A stretch of DNA of 64,000 nt. It comes from Tritrichomonas musculus (Eukaryota > Parabasalia > Tritrichomonadida > Tritrichomonadidae). Each line of letters opens with the position of its first letter. Position 1 is the first letter of the stretch. Both the position numbers and the translations under genes were made by a program. Positions 17,404-27,641 of the stretch are shown piece after piece. The stretch lies in the NCBI GenBank assembly GCA_039105265.1, contig JAPFFF010000014.1:868001-932000 (forward strand), in the 5' to 3' direction. A model generated the notes under the pieces. That model was not told the DNA's origin. It ran no database searches and saw only the letters and a program-made list of their open reading frames with translations.

Positions 17404-18840
17404 TTAGGAACTTGAAAAAGCTAAATTTGGTGAAATTGAAATTTTGATTGCCATTAAATGCTTTTCAATTATTTGATGAATTGATTCACTGTTGCCACAT
17501 TTCTTTTTAAACTGATTTATTTTTTCATATAATTCAATTTTATCTGTTTCGTTTAATGTATTACATACTTGACTAATCGGAAATTGAATTAAGTAATTTT
17601 CCATTGCTTTATCTTTACAAAGATGGCTGCAAATATTAATGATGAACTTTGTCTTCATGAGCTTTTGTGCAAATATTTCATAGTTATCATTTGAAATATC
17701 TATTTCATTTAAAAACAAAATATTAGCTAATGAATCAATATCAAAATTTCCACAAGATGCCTCATATGGATTCGTTTTACATAAATTGAAAAATGCTTTT
17801 TGAATTGATTTAATTACTTTTATAGTGTTTTCATATAAATATTTTCTAATCATTTTTGAAGTTACATTTTCTTGACGAGAAATATAATCCCATTTTTTTG
17901 GTCTTTGGTTTACGAGACCATTTTCATATTCAATTGAAGAATGATGTAAATCTTTGGAAAATCCAATGTTAAAGATATTGGGAAAAATATTACCACTTTC
18001 ATTTAGCTTTTCAATTATTAATGGATTTGAAATTCCAATGATTGAATTTGATGAAAGCGTTTTGATGTTTTGAGGCATTAATCTTGAATCTGTAAATGAA
18101 ATAAAAGGTATAATTTTGTTTTTGTTTGGAATTGGATAAGAAAATGATGAAATTGCTAGAACAGCATTCGATGAAAAAGATGCATTTGCCCCAAAAACAA
18201 TTAAGTTTTCATGAAATAATGAAATTTCCCAGAGCCTTAGAATATCTATTGTCCTTCCTGCTTTAATTAAATCATAAACTTCTAATGCAGAGCAAACATC
18301 AATATCTAAAAACGCATTATTTATTAGATATATTGGAATATCTTCAAAAAGATCACTTTCTTTTAAAGGTTCAGCAACAGGAAGGGAAGAAACAAACATT
18401 GGCAAGTCAATACGTTTTTCTTCAGAAGATATTAGTTGTTTAACCCATTTTTTTAAAAAGTCTCCTGAAATTATTAGAATATCGTATAAAGTCATTGAAG
18501 AAGAATTTTCAGTTAAAGACAAAGATGACAATAAAAAATGATAAAATGGTGTATAATATGGAAGATCCGTTACAATAATAAAAGTATTCTGCGTATGACC
18601 ACGTGGATGAGAAATATTGATAGTAGTAATATAAAGAGAAAAGCAAAAAAAAGATGTATTTGGTATAGTAAAAGTAAAAAACAGCGTATTTTCATTCTTT
18701 TTTGATGAAATTGACTCTGGAAATGAATTTTGAGACATTAATAATAATTGTTCTTTCGAAAATTCATGATCTACAATAGATTTAACGAGTTTTGGCCCGT
18801 TTTTAATATCAAATTCATAAAGAAAAACAGATATTGACAT
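17404..18840 (-). CDS. DENN-domain protein, DENND6/FAM116-like Rab exchange factor
   Basis: Translation is placed at the ATG for MSISVFLYEFD (complement of 18838-18840), because the frame upstream begins only at a TTG. The 478-aa product starts with a longin/uDENN-like segment (LYEFDIKNGPKLV; then HPRGHTQNTFIIVTDLPYY). It continues with cDENN features: LWEISLFHENLIVFG near residue 203 and SIIGISNPLI near 265. A segment IRKYLYENTIKVI near 331 matches the 'LRRYFLELT' region of DENND6. These proteins activate Rab GTPases on endosomes or at the plasma membrane. The gene is divergent from the one at 18922, with only 81 bp between start codons. AVL9-type DENN proteins are the main alternative. Confidence 0.7.
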   Translation of the reverse strand: MSISVFLYEFDIKNGPKLVKSIVDHEFSKEQLLLMSQNSFPESISSKKNENTLFFTFTIPNTSFFCFSLYITTINISHPRGHTQNTFIIVTDLPYYTPFYHFLLSSLSLTENSSSMTLYDILIISGDFLKKWVKQLISSEEKRIDLPMFVSSLPVAEPLKESDLFEDIPIYLINNAFLDIDVCSALEVYDLIKAGRTIDILRLWEISLFHENLIVFGANASFSSNAVLAISSFSYPIPNKNKIIPFISFTDSRLMPQNIKTLSSNSIIGISNPLIIEKLNESGNIFPNIFNIGFSKDLHHSSIEYENGLVNQRPKKWDYISRQENVTSKMIRKYLYENTIKVIKSIQKAFFNLCKTNPYEASCGNFDIDSLANILFLNEIDISNDNYEIFAQKLMKTKFIINICSHLCKDKAMENYLIQFPISQVCNTLNETDKIELYEKINQFKKKCGNSESIHQIIEKHLMAIKISISPNLAFSSS

Positions 18841-18921
18841 AAAATTTTCAAGATAAGAATAGATTGGATTTTTTATATAAATGTCAAATCTTATAAAAAC
18901 AACCAAAAGCAGCAATTATCA

Positions 18922-21450
18922 ATGAGCTCCGCAGAAAGCGATACAAATTTACAGTTGATTAGAAAAGTACCCGTTTTATACAGTGATGCTCATAAAAATA
19001 TACTTTACCAAAATCTGATTATCAATCTACAAGAATTTCAAATTGACTTGAACGCTAGAGGATTTTATATCGAGCCTTCAAATGAAGATGAATATAAACA
19101 GTATTTTTATAATAATGAAAGTCCAACAGCAAATGAGCCTAATCGAATTATCACATCTCCAAAATTTTTAATTCCATTTTTTTTAAAAATAGTGTTAAAT
19201 CAACCTTCATCTTATTTTAGATTGAATGAAATATCATATCATATCAAAAAGGATAATCCGAAACCAAATACTGTATTTTTTTATTTGAAACAAATTTACA
19301 ACATTTATCTTTTTATGAAAGAAAATCAAGACTTTCATTTTTACTTTTGGAATAACACATTTCCTAACCTTTTTCACTGTTTTTCTTATAACAAAGCATT
19401 AGAAGACGCCAAGAATTTTATAATAAAATTATATGAAATAACAGAATTTGAGAATTATCCCGTTCTTAATGAAAAAATACAAAAAAAAGATAATGAAAAA
19501 TATTTTCCAATAAACATCCGAGATGATATTTTAAAAAAATCTGTTATATCTTTTATTATGCACAACATGAATTTCCGTGATTCACTTCATCAACTATTCC
19601 TCAATTTTCTGTATACAGAAGAAGATGAATACGAACATAAAACAATCATTATTCATCCTATGGAAGCATTACAACTTTCTTTTCAATCAAGTCTTAATCA
19701 TCTAGCTAAACAGCAAATCGATGCTTTGATCTTTTTGAAAGAAAGGATACCGAAAGAAGAATTCCAAAAATTGATTACCGAAGAAATTTTAATCCGATCT
19801 GTTAAACTTTGGCGATACTCGCCTTATTTTGTATCCAACCAAATTTTGTATGACACTAATAATTGCATACTTTTGGATGAATTATATTCACTCATTAATG
19901 GAAATGAAACAACAAGTCAGAAAATTAAAAATCTTTCAGATTTCTTTGATTCAAGTTTCGATGAGTTTCTTAAAAATCCTACATATTCATCTCCAAATTA
20001 TTTCAATCGGGCTCTTTCTACTGAACCTTCTTTTCCAGCAATTTTCACAAAACTTGATATTGTTATTATATCAATTATACTCGGTTTTTCATTGGATGGC
20101 ATAGCAAAAAACGTTTTTTCACAACCAAATAGTCATTCATTAGATACTGGTCTTTTATTAACAATAGCTTTTGAATACGGATTTTTTAATGATACTGAAA
20201 CTTTCAAAGGAAAATCTGAGAATCCAGATAAAGAAGCAGCAGAAAAAAAAACAAAGGAACACTTAGTTCTTTCATTACTGAATGATTATTCGCCTTTGCA
20301 AACTACGCTTAGAAATTTAGAAGCAACAACAAAAATGACCAATTGTTATAATTTAAAAAGCTATGTTCATTTGAAATATAAAAATGAAGAAGCTGAAAAT
20401 GATAAAATGGTCTCTAATTTTGTCCAATGCTTTTTAAATTTCTTTAATAATGAATTAACTCCTCATATCATGCAATTGTTGATTTTAAACTTTAAATTTC
20501 ATGAAGGGAAAAAAAGAGAATTTATGTCTGCATTGGAAAAATTAAAAAGTGGAAGTATGGATAAAAGTTTCTTTACTAATTATGAAAAATATCTTGATGA
20601 AAATGGCAAAATAATTTTAACGGAAGTTATAAATAGTTCAAATATTCATTCACAAGATCGCTTAAGTAAAATAGATGAAATAATCGAGAAATTAAAAAAA
20701 GATGAAGTAAAAGACGCAATCGCCAATTTTGAGGTTCAAAATTTAGTTTCATTTATATTGCAAACATCAAACTTAGTCGAATCAAATGATGATAGGATGA
20801 AAGCAGCATTAAAAGCATATATTGATGCTTTTGATGCTATTGATTCAAATGTTCCATTTAAAGGCCAGACTTCTATATATTCTAGTAATGATCTCATTAA
20901 ACAATTTTCAGTCTTTTTCAATCTTTTCGATACTTATGCTCACGGATTCCTCTTTACTTATTTTATTGAAAAGAAAGCTTCAATTATATTTAATACAAAT
21001 ACTGAAAAGCAAATTCCATTTTATACAGATTTGCTCGATGTTAAAGACGATGCTACTCAATATAATGCTGAATGTGATAATTTATCTCTTATTTCTTGTA
21101 CAGAATCGTTTCATCTTATAACAAAATTATTAGATTCAATTTCCAAAACTGTAGAAGAAGTAAGTGAATCTGAAACAGTATTTGAAATAAATATTGGTGA
21201 AGTTATGATGATTTTGCCCGAATTAAACTTAGTTATGAAAAATATTCAATCAATACCAAATCTCAAAGGATCTTACATATTGCTGTTCATTCATGAAGAA
21301 AGTCCTGATGGTAATAAATATCCAATGATTTTACATCAAACTCTACTTTATCTAAGAAATATATTCAATGACATCAATATTGATATTTTTAATGATGTTT
21401 TAGCATCAATTAATCAATTATTAGATTACTTCTTTACTATTGATGAATAA
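18922..21450 (+). CDS. Large helical protein of unknown function (842 aa)
   Basis: The protein is predicted to be alpha-helical throughout, rich in Asn, Lys, Phe and Ile, with no signal peptide or clear membrane segment. Segments such as FFLKIVLNQPSSYFRLNEI (about 92-110) and EEILIRSVKLWRYSPYFV (about 288-305) look like paired helices of a HEAT-like or RasGAP/E4-like solenoid, but no diagnostic motif is seen (no arginine finger pattern, no U-box at the C-terminus). It shares an 81-bp divergent promoter region with the DENN gene at 17404-18840, which hints at co-expression only. It is possibly lineage specific. Confidence 0.85.
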   Translation: MSSAESDTNLQLIRKVPVLYSDAHKNILYQNLIINLQEFQIDLNARGFYIEPSNEDEYKQYFYNNESPTANEPNRIITSPKFLIPFFLKIVLNQPSSYFRLNEISYHIKKDNPKPNTVFFYLKQIYNIYLFMKENQDFHFYFWNNTFPNLFHCFSYNKALEDAKNFIIKLYEITEFENYPVLNEKIQKKDNEKYFPINIRDDILKKSVISFIMHNMNFRDSLHQLFLNFLYTEEDEYEHKTIIIHPMEALQLSFQSSLNHLAKQQIDALIFLKERIPKEEFQKLITEEILIRSVKLWRYSPYFVSNQILYDTNNCILLDELYSLINGNETTSQKIKNLSDFFDSSFDEFLKNPTYSSPNYFNRALSTEPSFPAIFTKLDIVIISIILGFSLDGIAKNVFSQPNSHSLDTGLLLTIAFEYGFFNDTETFKGKSENPDKEAAEKKTKEHLVLSLLNDYSPLQTTLRNLEATTKMTNCYNLKSYVHLKYKNEEAENDKMVSNFVQCFLNFFNNELTPHIMQLLILNFKFHEGKKREFMSALEKLKSGSMDKSFFTNYEKYLDENGKIILTEVINSSNIHSQDRLSKIDEIIEKLKKDEVKDAIANFEVQNLVSFILQTSNLVESNDDRMKAALKAYIDAFDAIDSNVPFKGQTSIYSSNDLIKQFSVFFNLFDTYAHGFLFTYFIEKKASIIFNTNTEKQIPFYTDLLDVKDDATQYNAECDNLSLISCTESFHLITKLLDSISKTVEEVSESETVFEINIGEVMMILPELNLVMKNIQSIPNLKGSYILLFIHEESPDGNKYPMILHQTLLYLRNIFNDINIDIFNDVLASINQLLDYFFTIDE

Positions 21451-21842
21451 TTGCTTATTATGATTTTCTTTCCAACTATATCAATTTATATTTATTATGA
21501 GAAAAAAAATATTTTCATTTTAGCATTTGAAGTTATTTAATAAAAATGAATTTTGATTGATACATATAATTTTTTGAAAACAATCAAATCGTCTTTTTAT
21601 TAAAAAATTTTAGTCAAAATGAATTTCGAATATCTTTTTCTTTCAGCATTTTAATCTGATCGAATTGAAAATTAAAGAAGAGATGCTATTGGTTCTAATT
21701 GCTATCGTTCAATATGATAAATATAATGAGACTGTCCCATTGATATTGATTCTAAATTGATCATTGTTAAACTTTTTCAATCATTTGAAATTTTAGTTAC
21801 GTTTATAATTTATTTTGATTTAGATTTATTAATTTTGGCATA
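21451..21842. other. AT-rich spacer
   Basis: 392 bp between two plus-strand genes. It contains T runs and no open frame or repeat of note. Confidence 0.6.
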
Positions 21843-24500
21843 ATGAACACAACTCCTCGAAAGAATGATCGAGATTTTCAGGATTCAGAAATGATATCGA
21901 CATCTGATATTGAAAATTCTCCTTTTATTACGGTTCGTGATTATCAGACGCATGTATCAAAACTTTCAAATGAAAATTTTACGCTAAAACTATTGTTATT
22001 TGAACTTCAAAAGGAATTTAGAATGTTTTTGAAATCGAGGAATGTTCAAGATGATATTATCGACTTAGTAACCAACCAAAAAAAATACATTTCAACATTA
22101 ACAGCCGAAATAGGGCAAAATTCAGAACTCGCAAATTCATCAAATGGTAGTAGAATTCCGCCTGAATCGCCTACCTTAAAACAGCAATTAACTAGAGCAC
22201 TCGACGATAACCTTCAATTAATGAATGAACTTAAAGAAAAAGAGCATCAACAGTATGATAATGTTGTGGAATCATCAATCCTTTTTGATGATGGGGCGCA
22301 AGCTAATATAAATAATTTAGAATTGAATAATAAAATAAAAGAACTTCTTCGAGAAAATGAATCACTTAATCAAAAAGTAAATTCTTTATCAAATGATATC
22401 GGAGAGTATCAAAAAGAAAATAATGATTTGTTGCAAAAAGTTACCAATTTAACACAAGCTTTGAAGAAACAGCAAGATTTAGATGATCATTTAGCTGATG
22501 CTCAAAATATAATCAATGAATTAGAATCAAAAAATGCTCAGCTTGAGAAGGATCATATTAATTTTGATGATATGAATAACGTTGTATCTCAACTTGAAGA
22601 GTTATCAAAGAAAAATAATCAATTAATGGATGAAAATATCAAATTAAAAGAAGATAATGAACAATTAAAAGATGCAAATGATAAACTTAACGATGGAAAC
22701 TCAAAGTTAATGATTGCATTAAGTGTTCTTGATTTTAGAGATGTGCTTCCAAAAATTGAAGCCCTCATTAAAGAAAATGCTGATCTTCAAAAGCAAAATA
22801 ATCAATTAAATGAGCAATTAATGAGATTAACCAGCAGTAATCGTAATACATCTGAATTAAAAGATCAAATTTTTAATTTAAATGCTGAAATTCAAAAATT
22901 GAAACTTCAGCTCCAGTATCAAAAAGAAATGAAAGCAGATGATTATGATGAACTGGTAATGAAAAATCATAATCTCAAAGGCAAAAAGAGAGCAATACAA
23001 TCATCAATTAACCGATTAAATTCAGGAAATAATAATAATAGCCCAACTGTAACATCGACATCGTTCAGCCCCAGGAAAAAAATTGAATCTCCAACAAATA
23101 ATATTGATTCTTTATGGAATGATGCTAAAATTGAAAATGAAAAATTAACCAAAGATGTTGATGATTTGTATAGTCTCCTCAACGAAAAATTAAATTCCAA
23201 AATCAATAGTCTTATGAATGAATTAAATAAAGTGTCTTCTCTTCAGAAAAAGAATGATGAACTTCAAAAACAAAACGATTCTCTACTTCGTGATCTTGAT
23301 AATCTCCAAAATGAAAATTTAAGTTTAGCACAACAAATTGAAGTTATTAAAGGTGAATATGATGACCTTACTAATGAAATTGACAATTTAAGGAGACAGC
23401 CTAGATTTAATACAATGGCTACAACACCTATTCGATTTTCTCTAAATAATGTCAATAACAGTGATGATGATAAATTGATCATTGATGATTTGAAAAATCA
23501 AATAGAATTACTTCAATTAGAAAATAATCAACTTAAAAATCTGAAAAGTTCAGAAATTGAAGCCTTAAAATCAGAAAATCAAAAATTGCTGCATGATCAA
23601 ATTCGAACAACCCCTGTCAAACGAGAAAATGGGCAATTGAAAAATGAAAGCCAAGAGCTCAGAAACGCCCTTGAAAATGAAGAAGCAATGAGGATGAAAC
23701 TTTTACATGGAATGAATGAAATTCTTAACACAGTTGATGATAGGATTAATGCATTTATTGATGACTTTGATGAATGTTTCAAAGGAATGGCAAACAATTT
23801 CCAAAGGTTTATTGGTATTATTCTTGCATTAGCAAGATCAGTTAACAGTGGAAATCGTCAACAAGTTCAGGAACTAGCACAATTTGGTTCATCAATTATT
23901 AATGATATGAAAAAAGGTGCTAATATTTGTTTGAGTAACTGTAAAGGAATAAAATTTGAGAATATAAATAATCCATTAATTTCTAGAGAAGATAGGAAAA
24001 AATTAACAATGCTTCAAAAGAAGTATGATACACCTGTTGTTGGCGATTTAGCTCGTTTTATTAAAGAAGAAAATGAAAGGAGTATGTTAAATAATAATCA
24101 ATCTTTACTGAATAATCAAATTGATTCATTTGATATCAATAAATGTATTGGACAACTTCAATTAGTTATTCATAGCATTTGGAAAGAGTTTGGAAATGGT
24201 AGAAATGAGCCACAAATATCATCTCTTCTTCAATGGAAAGTAAATGGCGATTCTATCACACAAAATGCGGTTGATTTGTTCAGTGAAAGCATTAAAAATA
24301 TGAAAGAATTAATAAGTAGGCAAAAGAAAATAATTGAAACTGGAGGCTCATCTGGTAGTTTAGCTGGATTGAGTCCTCAAGTGGTCAATTTATTGAAACT
24401 CGTTCGAAATGATATTAATCGTTTTTCAAAGCAGATGTCAACAGAACACCAAGAGTTAATCGAAGAAGTGGCAAAGAAAGAAATGCTTAATGAGCAATAG
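21843..24500 (+). CDS. Long coiled-coil protein (885 aa)
   Basis: After a short N-terminal region (NSPFITVRDYQTHV) almost everything from about residue 45 to 650 is heptad-rich coiled coil with many Asn, Leu, Lys and Glu. It is interrupted by flexible Ser/Pro stretches near 390-420 (SPTVTSTSFSPRKK) and near 530. The last 230 residues form a predicted helical domain (FIDDFDECFKGMANNFQRF; QLVIHSIWKEFGNGRN) with no known family match. It is likely cytoskeletal, for example at the basal body or axostyle, or a tether; this is inferred from architecture alone. The ATG at 21843 lies just after TTTTGGCATA. Confidence 0.85.
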   Translation: MNTTPRKNDRDFQDSEMISTSDIENSPFITVRDYQTHVSKLSNENFTLKLLLFELQKEFRMFLKSRNVQDDIIDLVTNQKKYISTLTAEIGQNSELANSSNGSRIPPESPTLKQQLTRALDDNLQLMNELKEKEHQQYDNVVESSILFDDGAQANINNLELNNKIKELLRENESLNQKVNSLSNDIGEYQKENNDLLQKVTNLTQALKKQQDLDDHLADAQNIINELESKNAQLEKDHINFDDMNNVVSQLEELSKKNNQLMDENIKLKEDNEQLKDANDKLNDGNSKLMIALSVLDFRDVLPKIEALIKENADLQKQNNQLNEQLMRLTSSNRNTSELKDQIFNLNAEIQKLKLQLQYQKEMKADDYDELVMKNHNLKGKKRAIQSSINRLNSGNNNNSPTVTSTSFSPRKKIESPTNNIDSLWNDAKIENEKLTKDVDDLYSLLNEKLNSKINSLMNELNKVSSLQKKNDELQKQNDSLLRDLDNLQNENLSLAQQIEVIKGEYDDLTNEIDNLRRQPRFNTMATTPIRFSLNNVNNSDDDKLIIDDLKNQIELLQLENNQLKNLKSSEIEALKSENQKLLHDQIRTTPVKRENGQLKNESQELRNALENEEAMRMKLLHGMNEILNTVDDRINAFIDDFDECFKGMANNFQRFIGIILALARSVNSGNRQQVQELAQFGSSIINDMKKGANICLSNCKGIKFENINNPLISREDRKKLTMLQKKYDTPVVGDLARFIKEENERSMLNNNQSLLNNQIDSFDINKCIGQLQLVIHSIWKEFGNGRNEPQISSLLQWKVNGDSITQNAVDLFSESIKNMKELISRQKKIIETGGSSGSLAGLSPQVVNLLKLVRNDINRFSKQMSTEHQELIEEVAKKEMLNEQ

Positions 24501-24599
24501 TTTTTATAGTTATTGGTATATTTGATAATTTATAAAAATAGAATATTTAAAAAATTGTTTTTGGATACAATTAATATAATAATATATCTAATATTTTAT

Positions 24600-27500
24600 T
24601 TACAAATTTTGATCAGGATTTGGATTGGTTTCAATTGGGATCCCAATCATTTCTAATGAGCCTCTTAACGCTCGTGGTGATCCTGGAAAGCAACTTTCAA
24701 AAATTTCTTTCCATGTTGGAATTTCTTGAATCAGTTCTCGAATTTTGTCAATTAATTTGTCATGATTATTTTGTTTAACTTTGAAAATATTTGATGCATA
24801 CTTTTGATAACTTATATAAATAACATATGAATGAAAGAAACGTTCTTTGACTGCAAGTGGAATATTTGGATAATTATTTAAAAATTCAAGAGATGCTTCA
24901 ATAAAATAATTACAATTTTCAATAGTAGGTGTAAATCGATCATTGATTTCTATAACTAATTCAATAACTGTTTGATTTTCTTTTGAATCGTTAATCTTAG
25001 AAAATATCATTAAGAAAAGTGCACAAAGAATATTAAGTACATATTCATCACTGATCGTTTTCCAATGTTGACATAAAAGTTCAATAAATGGTCGAATAAA
25101 TTCTGGTTCAACTAGAACTAAATGTGACATCGAAATATATGCATCTGCATATATTTCTATCAACTCTGGATCGGTGAGAATTTTTTGATAAAGAGAAACC
25201 ATCATTTGAATTTCTTCTGCTTGAATAATTTTGGAATCCATCATGCTATTACCAAGAAGCATAAAATAATCAGTTTCAGATATCATGTTTTTAATATTAC
25301 AATTTTCTTGTTGAAGATTAAAATATTGGAAAAAGAGTGAATAGAAAGAATGAATAATATCGCAATTGTAAGGGCAAAGAGCTATCATTATATTAAAAAT
25401 TGGATCAAGAAAATTTATAAAGTAATTTTTCTCTTTAAGTGAAAGAGAAATTAAAGTTGTTGCGACGTCAATTAATTCTTGAACAAACGATAGATTTATT
25501 TGGTCTGTTTGATCTTTTGCTTCCATCCGTCTTGAAATATGCGATGGTTTAATTATAGCAAAATAAATTGAGATATAGCTCTTTAATTTATTAATATTCA
25601 TAGTTTGAATAGAATTATTAACGTATAATTTTACAGCATTTAATAGAACATCAAAGAAAGATTTATTTAGAGCCTGGTATATGAACTTATTTGCATATTG
25701 GATAACTAAAGTTAAATACGAATCTTTAGAACTCAAAATAGCACATGTTATTTTTTTGGTGAAATCGTATCGTCCTTGAAAGTTTGTTCTATCGTATTTG
25801 CATATATATGAAAGAACAGTCATATATGGATGAGAAAAATTAATACTGGCTTCATTACTAAATAAAGTTTGATATAATTGAGAATAATAATCCATTTCTT
25901 TGAATAAATCAAAAGCAACTTGTTTAAAAAGTTTTGTAAAGTGAATAATCTCTTGGCTAGCCAAATCTAAAATATGTAGACCCACGTCATAAGAAACTGC
26001 ACTGCAGAGAACTTTAATAGCTGGTATTAAAATATCTTTGTAATTCTCTTGATCAATAACATATATTTTGGATATAAAAATTGATAAGGATATTGCGAGA
26101 ATTCGTTTTTTTTTTGTAGTATTATTGAAGCTTGGGAGAAAACGAATAACTAATTCACGTATTGGATTATATTTCTCTTCTGGGAAGAGACGGCCTGCTG
26201 GGAGATAACTTGATAAAACAAGAAAATAATGGGCTGCATTATACGGATTTATATCGTTAGCATGTGAGCAAAACTGCCCCATTAGTTTATCAAAAATATA
26301 GTGTATATCAATATTATATGGAACTTTTGATGCAATTGCGCTTAATATCGCAGAAACGTATTGTGAGTAATAAAATTGTTCAGTGAGGTTTATCAAATAT
26401 TCTGGAATTTTATTGACTATAGGAACGCTTACAAAACACAAAGATTCCGCCAAAATGTATAAAGTTAAATTTATAATATCTATTAAATTGTTTTGTAAAG
26501 CAAGAATGCACAAATTCATGCAATTTTCTATAACCTCAGGTAAAATATGTTCTGTGCGTTCATGTGATTCGATTATGCTTAATACTGACGATAAATAAAC
26601 AACGTAAGCATTTTGTGTATTTTTTGATAATATTTGACGAGCACAATTATATATATAATCTAAGGAGTTAAAATCTACAACTGCTAATGATGATAAAAAA
26701 GAAAAATTTGGGAAATCAAGTTCTAATCCATTTAAAATGGTAGTAAAAAAACATTCAATAAGAAAAGGAACTTGTTCTGGTTTAATTAATGAAACTTTTT
26801 GTTCGCAAAAATCAAACAGGACCATTCGTAGATCACAATACTGTAGTTCTTTCATCAAATTAATAACAATTGGCATAAATGGCTCTGATCTATTAATATT
26901 AATATCTTGTATAGCAGACCAAAAAGATTTAAACTGATATAGATCAAATTTATTTGAATTTGATGCAAATTCGAAGATTGATAAAAATATTTTTTCGGAG
27001 AATTCACTAAAAATACTCATTTTTGAAGTATATTTACAAAAATATTTAATACATTCCATAACTAAATTAAAGTCGTTCGTAATTGGAAAATATTCGCCTA
27101 TGATTCTTTGAATTACTGATAAGATTGAATCTTCCTGCAAATGAGAGAAATTACGATAAAAATGTCGTGTGTAAAAAGCAAATGGAAGAGTATTTATTTC
27201 ATTCATGCTTTCGCTAATTAAATTTTCAAAAAAAAGTAAATTATCATTTAACTCTTCATGACCACTTTGTTTTAATTTAATCAACAGCTTGAGTAAAGTG
27301 TTAACACTATTTGAAAGTATGAATTGTCCTCTTGAACCAGGAATATCTTTAATAGCATTAAACGTTGCTAGCAATCTTAATTGAAAACCAGGTAAAAGTT
27401 GCAAACAGTAATTTGGAAAATGAGCTATAATTTTACAGATAACAATATGTGCCATACTAAAAGCAGTATTGTTATCGATTCTTAATGTAGAATATTCTAA

Positions 27501-27641
27501 TAAAACAAGAATGTAATTTGAATCAGTTTTGGCTCGATTTAAAATTTGATATTCAGCTTCTGTTCTTATTTCTTTCAATGGATTTGAAACAGATAAAAGA
27601 TAATGATCGTTCCAAGATATTTCTTCTTCTGACAAAAACAT
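24600..27641 (-). CDS. HEAT-solenoid, karyopherin-like protein, copy 1 (1013 aa)
   Basis: The protein is helical throughout. Its first 120 residues (EEISWNDHYLL, EIRTEAEYQILNR, LEYSTLRI) resemble the importin-beta N-terminal repeat pattern of exportins and importins, which would make it a nuclear transport receptor; this is tentative because no Ran-binding signature can be proved by eye. A diverged paralogue lies at 30649-33672 in the same orientation. Their last 217 codons are identical in sequence (nucleotides 24607-25255 versus 30656-31304), while the upstream parts agree only in patches (for example FEY/LEY...LRI, GRLFPE.KY). The spacer between the two holds a TIR transposon. Confidence 0.8.
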   Translation of the reverse strand: MFLSEEEISWNDHYLLSVSNPLKEIRTEAEYQILNRAKTDSNYILVLLEYSTLRIDNNTAFSMAHIVICKIIAHFPNYCLQLLPGFQLRLLATFNAIKDIPGSRGQFILSNSVNTLLKLLIKLKQSGHEELNDNLLFFENLISESMNEINTLPFAFYTRHFYRNFSHLQEDSILSVIQRIIGEYFPITNDFNLVMECIKYFCKYTSKMSIFSEFSEKIFLSIFEFASNSNKFDLYQFKSFWSAIQDININRSEPFMPIVINLMKELQYCDLRMVLFDFCEQKVSLIKPEQVPFLIECFFTTILNGLELDFPNFSFLSSLAVVDFNSLDYIYNCARQILSKNTQNAYVVYLSSVLSIIESHERTEHILPEVIENCMNLCILALQNNLIDIINLTLYILAESLCFVSVPIVNKIPEYLINLTEQFYYSQYVSAILSAIASKVPYNIDIHYIFDKLMGQFCSHANDINPYNAAHYFLVLSSYLPAGRLFPEEKYNPIRELVIRFLPSFNNTTKKKRILAISLSIFISKIYVIDQENYKDILIPAIKVLCSAVSYDVGLHILDLASQEIIHFTKLFKQVAFDLFKEMDYYSQLYQTLFSNEASINFSHPYMTVLSYICKYDRTNFQGRYDFTKKITCAILSSKDSYLTLVIQYANKFIYQALNKSFFDVLLNAVKLYVNNSIQTMNINKLKSYISIYFAIIKPSHISRRMEAKDQTDQINLSFVQELIDVATTLISLSLKEKNYFINFLDPIFNIMIALCPYNCDIIHSFYSLFFQYFNLQQENCNIKNMISETDYFMLLGNSMMDSKIIQAEEIQMMVSLYQKILTDPELIEIYADAYISMSHLVLVEPEFIRPFIELLCQHWKTISDEYVLNILCALFLMIFSKINDSKENQTVIELVIEINDRFTPTIENCNYFIEASLEFLNNYPNIPLAVKERFFHSYVIYISYQKYASNIFKVKQNNHDKLIDKIRELIQEIPTWKEIFESCFPGSPRALRGSLEMIGIPIETNPNPDQNL
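24607..25255 (-). repeat. Gene-conversion tract, copy 1 (649 bp)
   Basis: By line-by-line comparison these 649 bp match 30656-31304 with no difference and no indel (constant offset 6049). The tract runs from a few codons before the stop up to the codons for 'NSMMDSK', where identity ends abruptly. Confidence 0.95.

Noticed and set aside
18841-18915. 25-codon N-terminal extension of the DENN protein
   Set aside because: Opens with TTG; the first ATG at 18840 starts exactly at the conserved longin-like segment.
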